Positions 17,155 to 25,413 of a stretch of DNA of 64,000 nucleotides are shown here, in pieces. The translations under genes were made by a program, and so were the position numbers. Below the pieces are notes generated by a model. That model ran no database searches. It was not told where the DNA came from and was given only the letters and a program-made list of their open reading frames with translations. Each line of letters begins with the position of its first letter. Positions within the stretch are counted from its first letter, which is position 1. Source of the stretch: Jiangella asiatica (GTDB lineage Bacteria > Actinomycetota > Actinomycetes > Jiangellales > Jiangellaceae); NCBI RefSeq assembly GCF_004349065.1, contig NZ_SMKZ01000019.1, positions 57,762-121,761 on the forward strand, given 5' to 3'.

Positions 17155-18174
17155 ATGGCGAGCATCCGGCAAGTGGCAGAGCATGCGGGCGTGTCGACCG
17201 CGACCGTCGCGCGGGTCCTGTCCGGGCGCATCACGGTGAGCCCCGAGCTCACCGAGCGGGTCCGTCGCGCGGTCGAGGAGCTGAACTACGTCCCCAACGA
17301 CATTGCCCGCAGCCTGTCCCGCGGCCGGACGAACATGCTCGGCCTGCTGGTCTCCGACATCGGCAACCCGTTCGCCGCGCAGGTGGCGCGCGGGCTGGAG
17401 GACGAGGCCGCTCGGCACGACTACCAGGTGCTGGTCGGCAGCTCCGACTTCGAGCTGGAGCGCGAGACGCGGCTGCTGGACTCGTTCGCGGCGAAGACGG
17501 TCGACGGGGTCGCGCTGGTGTCAGCACGCGGCTCGACGCCCGCGATGGCGCGGCTGGCCCGCACCGGGCTGCCGGTCGTCTACGTCGACCGGCGGCCTGA
17601 CGGCGACACCGCCGCGCCACTGGTGCGCACCGACAACGAGACCGCGGCGCGGCAGGCGGTGGGCCACCTCATCGAACTGGGCCACCGTGACCTCGCGATG
17701 ATCTCCGGGCCGTCCTGGTTGCCGACGGCGTCGGCCCGGCTGCGCGGGTTCCGGGCGGCCTGCGCCGAGCACGGGCTCACCGTGCGCGCCGAATGCGTCC
17801 GCCAGGGGCACCTCGGCGTGGACGGCGGCGTCCGGGCGATGCGCGACCTGCTGGACCTCCCCGAGCGGCCGACCGCCGTGTTCTCCTTCAACAACCTCAG
17901 CGCCGTCGGTGCCCTGCACGCCCTGCGGGAGCGGGGCGTCACGGCGCCGCGTGACATCTCGCTCGTGACGTTCGACGACATGGACCTGTTCCCGTTCGTC
18001 GACCCGCCGATCACCGCCATCGCACAGCCGGCCTACGAGATCGGCGTCGAGGCGGGCCGCACGCTGCTGGCCATGCTCTCCGGCGCCGCCGTCGTGCCGC
18101 GCGAGGTCGTCCTCCCCACCGAGTTCCGGATCCGCTCGTCCTGCGCGGAGCCGCCGCACCGAGAGAAGGTCTGA
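17155..18174 (+). CDS. LacI-family transcriptional regulator 1
   Basis: 339 residues. The helix-turn-helix and hinge are clear: IRQVAEHAGVSTATVARVLSG (residues 4-24), then LNYVPNDIARSLSRGRTNMLGLLVSDIGNPF. The rest is a sugar-binding periplasmic-type domain ending with VTFDDMD and AQPAYEIG segments. It lies 85 bp after the aldolase gene in the same direction. The three TGTCACCGGTGACA palindromes within 6.3 kb are its likely targets, so it would repress tctCBA, the ABC/FAD operon and its own operon until a ligand binds. GGAGG precedes the ATG closely. Confidence 0.93.
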   Translation: MASIRQVAEHAGVSTATVARVLSGRITVSPELTERVRRAVEELNYVPNDIARSLSRGRTNMLGLLVSDIGNPFAAQVARGLEDEAARHDYQVLVGSSDFELERETRLLDSFAAKTVDGVALVSARGSTPAMARLARTGLPVVYVDRRPDGDTAAPLVRTDNETAARQAVGHLIELGHRDLAMISGPSWLPTASARLRGFRAACAEHGLTVRAECVRQGHLGVDGGVRAMRDLLDLPERPTAVFSFNNLSAVGALHALRERGVTAPRDISLVTFDDMDLFPFVDPPITAIAQPAYEIGVEAGRTLLAMLSGAAVVPREVVLPTEFRIRSSCAEPPHREKV

Positions 18175-18176
18175 TC

Positions 18177-19181
18177 ATCAAGAAGCTGCTGAACGACCCG
18201 GCCGACCTCGTCGACGAGGCCCTGGAAGGGCTGCTGCTGGCACACCCGGGACACTTCGCGGCGAGCGAGCAGAATCCGCGGGTGCTGGTGCGCCGGGGCG
18301 GCACACCCGCCGGCCAGGTGGGCATCGTCACCGGCGGCGGCTCTGGTCACCTCCCGCTCTTCCTCGGCTACGTCGGACCCGGGCTGGCCAGCGCCGTCGC
18401 CGTCGGGAACGTGTTCTCGGCGCAGTCCTCCGACGCCGCGCTGGCCGCCGTCCGTGCCGCCGACAGCGGTTGCGGGGTCCTCGTGCTGATCGGCAACTAC
18501 ACCGGCGACCGGCTGAACTTCGAGCTGGCCGCCGACCTCGCCGAGGCTGAGGGCCGTGCGGTCCGCATCGTCCGGGTCGCAGACGACGTCGCCTCGGCAC
18601 CGCCCGAGCGGGCCGGCGACCGCCGCGGCGTCGCAGGGATCGTGTTCGCCTACTCCTGCGTGGGCGCGGCCGCGGCGCGCGGCGACTCGCTGGAGGACGT
18701 CGTCGCCGTCGCGGAGCGGACCATCGCTGCCACCCGCACCATGGGCGTCGGCCTGTCCGCCACCGTCCTGCCGACGACCGGCCGGCCGTCGTTCGAGATC
18801 GGCGCCGACGAGATGGAGATCGGCATCGGGATCCACGGCGAGCCCGGCCGGGTCCGGGGACCGCTGCGTCCGGCCGACGACATCGCCGACGATCTGTTGG
18901 ACAGCGTGCTGGCCGAGCTCGGCCTTGGCGCGGGATCGCGAGCGGCCGTCCTGGTCAACGGGCTGGGCGCGACCTCGCCGGAGGAGCTGTACGTCCTGGC
19001 CCGCCGCGCGCACCACCGCCTGTCCGCCCTGGGCGTGGAGGTGCACCGCACGCTGGTCGGCGAGTTCGCCACCAGCATGGAGATGGCCGGCGCCTCGATC
19101 AGCGTGCTGGCGCTGGACGACGAGCTGACCGCCCTTTTCGACGCTCCCGCCGACTCGCCGCTCGTCCCGAGGAGCCTCTGA
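18177..19181 (+). CDS. dhaK: Dihydroxyacetone kinase subunit DhaK-like, apparent ATC start
   Basis: About 334 residues. DhaK binds the triose covalently through a histidine. Here GIGIHGEPG supplies it (H220 from the proposed start), and VTGGGSGHLPLFLGYVG is the glycine loop. The N-terminus KKLLNDPADLVDEALEGLL matches the family exactly, yet there is no ATG, GTG or TTG in frame before it. The codon where the family has Met is ATC (18177). An SD-like AGAAGG (18164-18169) lies seven bases upstream and overlaps the end of lacI, supporting initiation there. CTG at 18171 is the other option; a naive ATG call at 18282 would remove 35 conserved residues. Coupled to dhaL by a 1-bp overlap. Confidence 0.85.
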   Translation: MKKLLNDPADLVDEALEGLLLAHPGHFAASEQNPRVLVRRGGTPAGQVGIVTGGGSGHLPLFLGYVGPGLASAVAVGNVFSAQSSDAALAAVRAADSGCGVLVLIGNYTGDRLNFELAADLAEAEGRAVRIVRVADDVASAPPERAGDRRGVAGIVFAYSCVGAAAARGDSLEDVVAVAERTIAATRTMGVGLSATVLPTTGRPSFEIGADEMEIGIGIHGEPGRVRGPLRPADDIADDLLDSVLAELGLGAGSRAAVLVNGLGATSPEELYVLARRAHHRLSALGVEVHRTLVGEFATSMEMAGASISVLALDDELTALFDAPADSPLVPRSL

Positions 19182-19801
19182 TGCGCGCCGCCGCCGCGGC
19201 CACCTGGGTGGCCGACGCCTGTGATCGGCTGACCGACGCCAAGGACGAGCTCACTGAGCTGGACGCGGCCGCTGGCGACGGCGATCTCGGGGTGACGGTC
19301 GCGGCCGGCGCCACCGAGGTTGCGGCGGCGCTGCGGGCACTCCGGCCGGACGCCGGGGTGGCCGACGTGCTGCGCGTGGCCGGCGCTGCGTTCGCCCGCG
19401 GCAACCCGTCGTCCTTCGCCGCACTGGTCGGCGGCGGGCTGGTGGCGGCCGCACGAGCGACCGCCGACGCCGTCGCGTTCGACCCGGCGACCGTGCGTGC
19501 GCTCGTCGCCACCGCGGCATCGACGATCGCCGAACGCGGCGGCTCCGCGCCGGGCGACCGGACGGTGCTCGACGTCCTGGTCCCGCTCGGCGACGCGCTG
19601 GCCGCGTCGTCGCCGGCGCCCCTCGCCGAGCTCGTCGCCACCGCGAGCGCCGGCGTCAACGCCACGACCACGATGGTCCCAGCGCGCGGCCGGGCCGCCT
19701 GGGTCGGCGAGCGCGGCCTCGGCGTCCCCGATGGCGGCGCCACCGCCGTCCTGCGCTTCCTGCAGGCGCTGGGGAGCACCCGAGGTGAACAGGCGGCCTA
19801 G
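19181..19801 (+). CDS. dhaL: Dihydroxyacetone kinase subunit DhaL-like
   Basis: 206 residues, all-helical nucleotide-binding subunit. The Mg-nucleotide site is visible as LDAAAGDGDLG (residues 29-39), with GDRTVLDVLVPL and the closing ARGRAAWVGERGLGVPDGGA. The A of the preceding TGA is the first base of ATG, so DhaK and DhaL are made together. No DhaM phosphoryl-donor protein is nearby, so phosphate could come from ATP, as in some actinobacterial ketose kinases, or from a distant DhaM. The usual SGALYG loop is changed to RGNPSSFAALVGG. The substrate may be dihydroxyacetone or a related ketose such as erythrulose released by the upstream aldolase. Confidence 0.85.
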   Translation: MRAAAAATWVADACDRLTDAKDELTELDAAAGDGDLGVTVAAGATEVAAALRALRPDAGVADVLRVAGAAFARGNPSSFAALVGGGLVAAARATADAVAFDPATVRALVATAASTIAERGGSAPGDRTVLDVLVPLGDALAASSPAPLAELVATASAGVNATTTMVPARGRAAWVGERGLGVPDGGATAVLRFLQALGSTRGEQAA

Positions 19802-19871
19802 CGAGTCCGGTTCTCGGTGGCCGAGCGGTCTGTCGAGCGGTTCGGCCGCGGTGGCAGGTGCATGGCCTGGA

Positions 19872-21413
19872 TCACGGTGACGAGATGACGTCGAGGCAGA
19901 ATGCGCCGAACCGAGCCGCGGGCAGCGGTGCGTCGCCGGGCGGCGAACCGTGCGGCGAGGCTGCGAAGATCCCGAGGTGTGCACCGGTCCAGAAGCCGGC
20001 CGTCGCCTGGAAGGGGGCCGGGATCGCGGTCCATTCTGTCTCGCCTACCCGCCAGGCAAGCCGCACCTCTGCTCTCGGGCTGATGGCGGCTCGCAGTTCG
20101 ACGACGGCGTCCCGGTCGAGCCTGGCCGGCGCCATGGAGAGCAGGTGTTCGCGGGGTCCGTCGCCTCCGGTGGCGGCGACGACGGCGAGGTCCCCGTCGG
20201 GACGGCCCTGGATTCCGAGCCAGCAGTACTCCCGGCCCAACACGACGAGGCCGGCCCGCGTCCCCGGAACCGCGTCGCGCAGTGACACCGTCACCTGAGC
20301 CGTCGACGCGCCGCCGGGCAGGCGCTGGGCCAGTACGTTCGGGAGTTCGCGCAGGTTGCCTGGATCGCCGGGGAACGCGGCCAGCTCGAGTTCGCCGTCT
20401 TTGGCGGCGGCCCATTCCGGGCGTGGGTTGGCCTGCCAGTACCACTGTAGGCCGATGCCGCCGGACCAGTCGTCGCTCAGCGGGATTCCCGTCTGGGACG
20501 CCCGGGCACCGACCGCGCCGGGACCGTCGAACGACGCCACGGGCTCGCCCGTCCCACCGTCCGCCACGGCGGTGCCGATCCGTGGCCAGCCGTCGTAGCT
20601 CCAGGACATGGGCTGCAGGTGGACCACGCGGCCGAACGGGCCGCGGTCCTGGAAATGCAGGTACCAGTCGCTGCCGTCGGGTGCGGTGACCCAGGTGCCC
20701 TGGTGTGGTCCGTTGACCGGCGACGAGCCCTGGGCGAGCACCGTCCGTTCCTCGTACGGCCCCCAGATCGAGCGGGCGCGGAAGACGGATTGCCAGCCGT
20801 CGGGTACGCCGCCTGCCGGGGCGAAGATCCAGTACCAGCCGTCGCGCTTGTGCAGCTTCGGCCCTTCGAGGACCGTGAATCCCGGCAGGTCGGTGCCGTC
20901 GATCACGGTGCGCCCTGGCCCGAGCAGCGCCGACGTGTCGGGCGCCATCTCGTGCAGGGTCAGTAGGTTGTTGATGCCGGCACGGGTGGTTGCCCAGCCG
21001 TGTGCCAGATAGGCGCGGCCGTCGTCGTCCCAGAAGGGACACGGGTCGATGAGCCCGCGGCCGGGGCAAAGCAGGTGCGGCTCGGTCCACGGTCCGGCCG
21101 GGTCGGTCGCGGTGACGACGAACAGGCCGTGGTCAGGATCGGGGTAGACGATGACGAACCGGCCGTCGTGGTGGCGCAGCGCGGGCGCCCACACGCCGCC
21201 GCCGTGGCGGGGTAGGTCGTAGTGGCCCTCGGGAACCAGCCGGGGTAGCGCGTGCCCGATCAGTTCCCAGTGCACGAGGTCCGCGGAGCGCAGGATCGGC
21301 AGGCCGGGGGCGCGGTTGAACGTCGACGCCGTCAGGTAGTACGCGTCGCCCACGCGCACGGCGTCGGGATCGGACCAGTCGGCGTCGAGGACCGGATTGG
21401 TATACGTGGTCAC
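19872..21413 (-). CDS. Glycoside hydrolase family 43 enzyme with C-terminal beta-sandwich
   Basis: 513 residues, no signal peptide. The N-terminal five-bladed propeller has the base in NPVLDADWSDPDAV, the pKa-modulating aspartate in GLIDPCPFWDDDGRAYL and the acid in VLEGPKLHKRDG. The C-terminal half (SDDWSGGIGLQWYWQANPRPEW onward) is the beta-sandwich seen in xylosidase/arabinofuranosidase members. GTG 21413 overlaps the hydratase stop (GTGA), so it is the last gene of the amidohydrolase-hydratase operon. It faces dhaL across a 70-bp gap without a clear terminator. Activity on a beta-xyloside or alpha-arabinoside is likely. Presence in an operon with acyl-CoA-type enzymes is unusual. Confidence 0.9.
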   Translation of the reverse strand: MTTYTNPVLDADWSDPDAVRVGDAYYLTASTFNRAPGLPILRSADLVHWELIGHALPRLVPEGHYDLPRHGGGVWAPALRHHDGRFVIVYPDPDHGLFVVTATDPAGPWTEPHLLCPGRGLIDPCPFWDDDGRAYLAHGWATTRAGINNLLTLHEMAPDTSALLGPGRTVIDGTDLPGFTVLEGPKLHKRDGWYWIFAPAGGVPDGWQSVFRARSIWGPYEERTVLAQGSSPVNGPHQGTWVTAPDGSDWYLHFQDRGPFGRVVHLQPMSWSYDGWPRIGTAVADGGTGEPVASFDGPGAVGARASQTGIPLSDDWSGGIGLQWYWQANPRPEWAAAKDGELELAAFPGDPGNLRELPNVLAQRLPGGASTAQVTVSLRDAVPGTRAGLVVLGREYCWLGIQGRPDGDLAVVAATGGDGPREHLLSMAPARLDRDAVVELRAAISPRAEVRLAWRVGETEWTAIPAPFQATAGFWTGAHLGIFAASPHGSPPGDAPLPAARFGAFCLDVISSP

Positions 21414-21874
21414 ACCGCACGCACCAGGCGCAGCACTGGCTCGGCCACGCACGCCGGTTTCGGCGCGCCCGCCAGCTCGATCACGCAGCGAATGACTGCG
21501 TCGGCGCCGTCGTCGAAAGGCGTGAACGACTGCACGGTCGCAGTCATCCGAAGCCGCGACCCCACCGGCACCGGCGCGGGGAAGCGCACCTTGTTCAGCC
21601 CGTAGTTGATCGACGTGACGCCGTCCGGCAGCGGGAAGAGCTCGTAGATCCAATGCGCGACGAGTGACAGCGTGAAGTAGCCGTGCCCGATGGTGCCACC
21701 GAATGGTCCAGCGGCGGCGCGGACGGGATCGACGTGGATCCACTGCCGGTCCTCGGTGATGGCGGCGAAGGTGTCGATGCGGTCCTGGGTCAGCGTCAGC
21801 CAGCCGGTTGGGCCGTGCTCTACGCCGGCCAGGCCGGCGAGCACGTCCACGGAGCTCAGGTCGATCGTCGTCAT
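21410..21874 (-). CDS. MaoC-like hot-dog dehydratase
   Basis: 154 residues with a single hot-dog fold. The catalytic dyad of R-specific enoyl-CoA hydratases is present in DRQWIHVDPVRAAAGPFGGTIGHGYFTLS (Asp and His about residues 48-53). KVRFPAPVPVGSRLRM completes the family pattern. It would hydrate or dehydrate a CoA- or ACP-bound acyl chain. ATG 21874 has GGAG five bases upstream; GTG 21880, overlapping the previous stop, is an alternative. With the SDR, CoA-transferase and thiolase of the divergent operon it could form a beta-oxidation-like series. Confidence 0.88.
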   Translation of the reverse strand: MTTIDLSSVDVLAGLAGVEHGPTGWLTLTQDRIDTFAAITEDRQWIHVDPVRAAAGPFGGTIGHGYFTLSLVAHWIYELFPLPDGVTSINYGLNKVRFPAPVPVGSRLRMTATVQSFTPFDDGADAVIRCVIELAGAPKPACVAEPVLRLVRAV

Positions 21875-21876
21875 CG

Positions 21877-22665
21877 TCACTCCGGGATGTCGAAGAGCCG
21901 CCGGGCGTTCCCGCCGAGGATCCTGCGCTTCGACTCGTCGGGAACGTCGGCGTGCAGGATCAGATCGAGGTCGAGACACCGGTCGCGCATGTAGGGGATG
22001 TCGCTGCCGAACATGAACCGGTCGTCACCGAGTTCCGCGACCACCCGCTCGATGGGGAACCCGTACTTCTGCGAGACGCAGGTGTCGAAGTACATGTTGG
22101 GCAGCTGCGGCGCCTGCCAGAGCGTGTACGACGTCTGGGTCGGGTCCATCAGGGCGTGCGCGTTGACGAACCGCAGTTCGGGGAAGGCGGCGGCCAGCTT
22201 GCCGACTTGGAACGGCGCCTCCAGCCACGAGTGGATGGCCGAGTGCAGCTGGGCGATCGCGCTCGGGTGCGCGGCCAGCCGCTCGATGATCGTGAACATC
22301 GTCGGGTGATCGGCCGGGAAGCCCTGGAAGTCGTTGTGGAACGACAGGCCGGAGAAGCCGAGGTCGCCGACCGTCCGGTCCACCTCGGGCAGCGCGGGCG
22401 CGCCGTGCCGCGGCTCGACGGCGGCGAGGATGCGTGGGAAGCGGTCCGGGTGCGCGTCGCGGGCGGCGGCGATGGCGTCGTTGACCGCGCGGGTGCTCTC
22501 GATGCCATCGGGATCCTCCTGTCCGGGAATGGGAGAGAGGACGGCGCAGCCGATGCCATTGACGTCCAGCTTGCGCAGCAGGTCGTCGACGCCGCCGGCC
22601 ACCGACAGCGCCGCGCTGGCGCCCAGATGCACGTGAACGTCGACAATGTCGTAGTGGTTGGTCAC
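21877..22665 (-). CDS. Amidohydrolase-family metal enzyme (ACMSD / gamma-resorcylate decarboxylase type), intact site
   Basis: 262 residues, TIM-barrel amidohydrolase of the type including decarboxylases and lactonases. Metal ligands appear at DVHVHLG (N-terminal HxH), NAHALMD (His) and FGSDIPYM (Asp), and the C-terminal ILGGNARRLFDI is the family ending. Members catalyse non-oxidative decarboxylation or hydrolysis of lactones. It overlaps the upstream paralogue by 4 bp and is followed by the hydratase. Substrate is not predictable; a lactone from the GH43-derived sugar or an aromatic acid are both possible. Confidence 0.87.
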   Translation of the reverse strand: MTNHYDIVDVHVHLGASAALSVAGGVDDLLRKLDVNGIGCAVLSPIPGQEDPDGIESTRAVNDAIAAARDAHPDRFPRILAAVEPRHGAPALPEVDRTVGDLGFSGLSFHNDFQGFPADHPTMFTIIERLAAHPSAIAQLHSAIHSWLEAPFQVGKLAAAFPELRFVNAHALMDPTQTSYTLWQAPQLPNMYFDTCVSQKYGFPIERVVAELGDDRFMFGSDIPYMRDRCLDLDLILHADVPDESKRRILGGNARRLFDIPE

Positions 22666-23453
22666 CGGGCCGCCTCCTCGAGGCCGAACAGCCGCCGGGC
22701 ATTGCCGCCCAGGATCAACGCTCGGTCGTCGTCATCGATGTCGGCGACTCGCACCATCTCGAGGTGGTGCGAGCGGGCGACGTCGGGGATGGCGCTGCCG
22801 AACAGGATGCGGTCGGCGCCGATCTGCTGTACCGCCCGTTCGACCGTCGACAGCTGGGTCTTCGCGCAGGCGAGGTCGAACCAGATGTTGGGCTGTCGCT
22901 CGGCGAGGTCGACGCTGGCCGCCTCGTGGGTGATGTCCATGAACGCGTTGAAGCTGACGAACCGCAGCGACGGGTTCCGTCGGGCGACGACGCCGAGCCG
23001 GAAGGGCGAGCGCAGCACGGAGTACGCCATGGTGAAGACCGCCATGACGGCGCCGGGCACGGTGGCCGCCGCATCGAGCAGCGGCCGCATGGCGTCGCCG
23101 TCGATCGGCTGCCCGCACACGTCGTTGTCGAACACCAGCCCGCTCAGCCCGAGCTCGGTCAGTGCGCGGTGCGCCTCGTCGGCTCCGCGCCGCCCGTGCC
23201 GCGGCTCTGCTACGCCCAGCCCGACCGGGAAGCGGTCGGGCCACGCGTCGACGGCTCGGCGGGCGGCGTCGTTCTGCGCCGCTGTGCTGCGCACCCCGAG
23301 CGGGGTCTCGTACGACGGTGACGGCGACAGGACGGCGGTGTCGATGCCGTTGGCGTCCATGGTGCGCAGCACACCCTCGACGGAGTCGGCCGAACCGGTA
23401 GGAGCGTCGAAAGCGACGTGCACGTGGACGTCGAGAACGGTCGGATCTGGCAT
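22662..23453 (-). CDS. Amidohydrolase-family paralogue with altered active site
   Basis: 263 residues and clearly homologous to the next gene along most of its length (VLSPxPxxEtPxGxxSTxAxNDA, AEPRHG, ILGGNARRLFGLE). The N-terminal DVHVHVAF is kept. However, the position of the conserved mid-barrel His reads FVSFNAFMD instead of VNAHALMD, and the FGSD aspartate is Ala (FGSAIPDV). It may therefore be a non-catalytic partner or have a different mechanism. ATG 23453 has GAGAGGA six bases upstream; an earlier in-frame ATG at 23507 is possible. First gene of the minus-strand operon controlled by the 23525 operator. Confidence 0.85.
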   Translation of the reverse strand: MPDPTVLDVHVHVAFDAPTGSADSVEGVLRTMDANGIDTAVLSPSPSYETPLGVRSTAAQNDAARRAVDAWPDRFPVGLGVAEPRHGRRGADEAHRALTELGLSGLVFDNDVCGQPIDGDAMRPLLDAAATVPGAVMAVFTMAYSVLRSPFRLGVVARRNPSLRFVSFNAFMDITHEAASVDLAERQPNIWFDLACAKTQLSTVERAVQQIGADRILFGSAIPDVARSHHLEMVRVADIDDDDRALILGGNARRLFGLEEAAR

Positions 23454-23524
23454 GTGGGGTCCTCTCGGCGGCGGTGCGTCCGCGCGGACCACCTCCGCCG
23501 CGGCCACCCCGCCCGGACACCACT

Positions 23525-23538
23525 CTTATTCGATTAAG
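23525..23538. promoter_or_regulatory. Second-regulon operator A (minus-strand operon)
   Basis: CTTATTCGATTAAG, one base away from the perfect palindrome CTTAATCGATTAAG at 23593. It falls between a minus-strand TTGACA (23547-23552) and a possible -10 AAGAGT, so binding would cover the promoter of the amidohydrolase-hydratase-GH43 operon. The likely binder is the LacI-type protein encoded at 23618. Confidence 0.75.
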
Positions 23539-23546
23539 TCCAGGGA

Positions 23547-23588
23547 TGTCAAGGGTCTTGACGATGGCCGGGGGGACGGGTCTACGAT
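23547..23588. promoter_or_regulatory. Back-to-back promoters of the second LacI regulon
   Basis: Two divergent -35 elements lie five bases apart: TTGACA on the minus strand (23547-23552) and TTGACG on the plus strand (23558-23563). The plus-strand -10 is TACGAT at 23583-23588 with a long 19-base spacer, just before operator B. The AT-rich operators stand out sharply from the GC-rich surroundings. Confidence 0.5.
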
Positions 23589-23592
23589 TGGC

Positions 23593-23606
23593 CTTAATCG
23601 ATTAAG
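23593..23606. promoter_or_regulatory. Second-regulon operator B (autoregulation)
   Basis: Perfect 14-bp palindrome CTTAATCGATTAAG directly after the plus-strand -10. Its last bases run into the ribosome binding site AAGGAGG (23604-23610) of the LacI-type gene, so bound regulator would block transcription of its own operon. Confidence 0.8.
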
Positions 23607-23617
23607 GAGGTGTCGCC

Positions 23618-24694
23618 GTGACCGCCGAACGGGACGGTGCGAAGCGATCGCGCGGCCGCCGCGTGACGCAGCGCGAGATCGCCGACATCGTGGGCGTCTC
23701 CAGCGCGACCGTCTCCTACGCGTTCAACGGCACCCCGGGCGTCAGCGAGGACGTCCGGCAGCGCATCCTCACTGTCGCCAAGGACCTCGGGTTCCGGCCC
23801 AATCGGACCGCCCAGGGGCTGCGGCGCGGCCGCATGAACATGATCGGGCTGCTGCTCGCCGACATCGCGAACCCGTTCTACCCGGAGCTGTCCTCCGGCG
23901 TCATCAACGCCGCGTCGGCGCACGGCAGCCAGGTGTTCCTGGCCCAGGTCGGCCTCGGCGGCATGCTCCAGGCCGAGGCCGCGCGCAACCTCGTCGATCG
24001 CGGCTGCGACGGCCTGGTCTTCACCTCCGTGGTCGACGGAGACACCGAGCTACTGCGCGAGCTGCAGGCTGCCGACACCCCATTCGTGTACGCAAACCGG
24101 CGGGTCGACGCCATCCCGGCCGACTGGGTGCACGTCGACGACTTCGCCGCGTCGCGCGAGGCGGCCGAGTGGGTCGTCCGGTCCGGGCGCCTGCAGGTCG
24201 CGGTCATCGGCGGCCCGTCGGAGTCGTCGGTCAGCCATGACCGGGCGCGCGGTGCGCTGGCGGCGCTGGGTGCGGCCGGACTGAGCCCCGTCGACGAGCG
24301 ACTGATCGACGGGGAGCTGTCCCGCGACAGCGGCCGCGAGCGGTGCGCCGCGCTCCTCGACTCCGGCGCCGCGGTCGACGCCATCGTCTGCGGCAACGAC
24401 ATGATCGCGCTCGGCGTCATGGACGTCTGCCACGCCCGCGGCGTGCTCATCCCCGAGGACGTCGCGATCGTTGGCTTCGACGACATGAGCTTCGCCTCGG
24501 CCGGCCCGCTGCAGCTGTCGACGGTGACCGTGCCGCGCCAGCTCATGGGGGAGCGGGCCGTGGCCATGCTGTTCGACCGCATCGACGGATACGACGGTCC
24601 CCCGCGCGAGGAGTGCCTGCCGCACCAGCTGCGGATCCGCGCCACCACCGGCCCGCGCACGGCCGGCCCCACCGACCAGAGAGGGACCGCATGA
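23618..24694 (+). CDS. LacI-family transcriptional regulator 2
   Basis: 358 residues. After a basic N-terminal tail (AKRSRGRRVT) comes the helix-turn-helix TQREIADIVGVSSATVSYAFNG and hinge RPNRTAQGLRRGRMNMIGLLLADIANPFY, then a periplasmic-type ligand domain with VGFDDMSFA. GTG start is supported by AAGGAGG seven bases upstream. Three AT-rich palindromes at 23525, 23593 and 28169 are the likely targets. It heads an operon with an SDR, CoA-transferase and thiolase, overlapping the SDR by 4 bp (ATGA). Confidence 0.93.
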   Translation: MTAERDGAKRSRGRRVTQREIADIVGVSSATVSYAFNGTPGVSEDVRQRILTVAKDLGFRPNRTAQGLRRGRMNMIGLLLADIANPFYPELSSGVINAASAHGSQVFLAQVGLGGMLQAEAARNLVDRGCDGLVFTSVVDGDTELLRELQAADTPFVYANRRVDAIPADWVHVDDFAASREAAEWVVRSGRLQVAVIGGPSESSVSHDRARGALAALGAAGLSPVDERLIDGELSRDSGRERCAALLDSGAAVDAIVCGNDMIALGVMDVCHARGVLIPEDVAIVGFDDMSFASAGPLQLSTVTVPRQLMGERAVAMLFDRIDGYDGPPREECLPHQLRIRATTGPRTAGPTDQRGTA

Positions 24695-25413
24695 CCCTGC
24701 ACGGACAGACGGCGATCGTCACCGGCGCGGCGGCCGGCATCGGGCTGGCCGTAGCCGCCCGGCTGGCGGCGGCTGGGGCCCGGGTGCACTGCGTCGACGT
24801 CAGCCCGGCGCTCGCCGACGCGGTGAAGGAGCTGTCCGGAGCGGTGCCGGTTCAAGCCGACCTCACCGACCGCGCCGCCACGCACCGCCTCGTTCATGAC
24901 ATCGCCGAGCGAGACGGAAGGCTCGACGTCGTCGTCAACGTGGCCGGCATCACCCAGGACGCGTTCCTGCACAAGATGACCGACGAGCAGTGGGATGCCG
25001 TGCTGGCCGTCAACCTCACGGCCGTGTTCACCGTCACCAGGGCGGCCGTGCAGATCCTGCGGGCGCAGGGCGGCGGGCGCATCGTCACCATCTCTTCGGC
25101 GAGCTGGCTGGGCAACCTCGGACAGGGCAACTACGCGGCGGCCAAAGCCGGCGTCGTGGGCCTCACCTTGACCGCGGCGCGCGAGCTCGGGCGCTTCGGA
25201 GGGACGGCGAACGTGATCTGCCCCGGGTTCATCGACACCGCCATGACCCGCGCGATGCCGCCGGATCTTCAGCAGGCCCAGGTGGCGAAGACGTGGCTCG
25301 GCCGCGCGGGCGAGCCCGACGACGTCGCCAAGGTCGTGGAGTACCTGGCCGGCGACGGCGCGGCGTTCGTGACCGGCGAGGTCGTCAACGTCGGCGGCGG
25401 GTACCGGATATGA
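24691..25413 (+). CDS. Short-chain dehydrogenase/reductase (3-oxoacyl reductase-like)
   Basis: 240 residues, NAD(P)-dependent. The cofactor motif is TGAAAGIG (residues 11-18), followed by NVAG, the catalytic serine in TISSASW and YAAAK with the catalytic Tyr and Lys. The closing FVTGEVVNVGGGYRI is typical of FabG-like proteins. It would interconvert a 3-hydroxyacyl and 3-oxoacyl thioester or a sugar-derived alcohol. ATG 24691 overlaps the regulator stop, and its own stop overlaps the CoA-transferase start (ATGA). Confidence 0.92.
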   Translation: MTLHGQTAIVTGAAAGIGLAVAARLAAAGARVHCVDVSPALADAVKELSGAVPVQADLTDRAATHRLVHDIAERDGRLDVVVNVAGITQDAFLHKMTDEQWDAVLAVNLTAVFTVTRAAVQILRAQGGGRIVTISSASWLGNLGQGNYAAAKAGVVGLTLTAARELGRFGGTANVICPGFIDTAMTRAMPPDLQQAQVAKTWLGRAGEPDDVAKVVEYLAGDGAAFVTGEVVNVGGGYRI

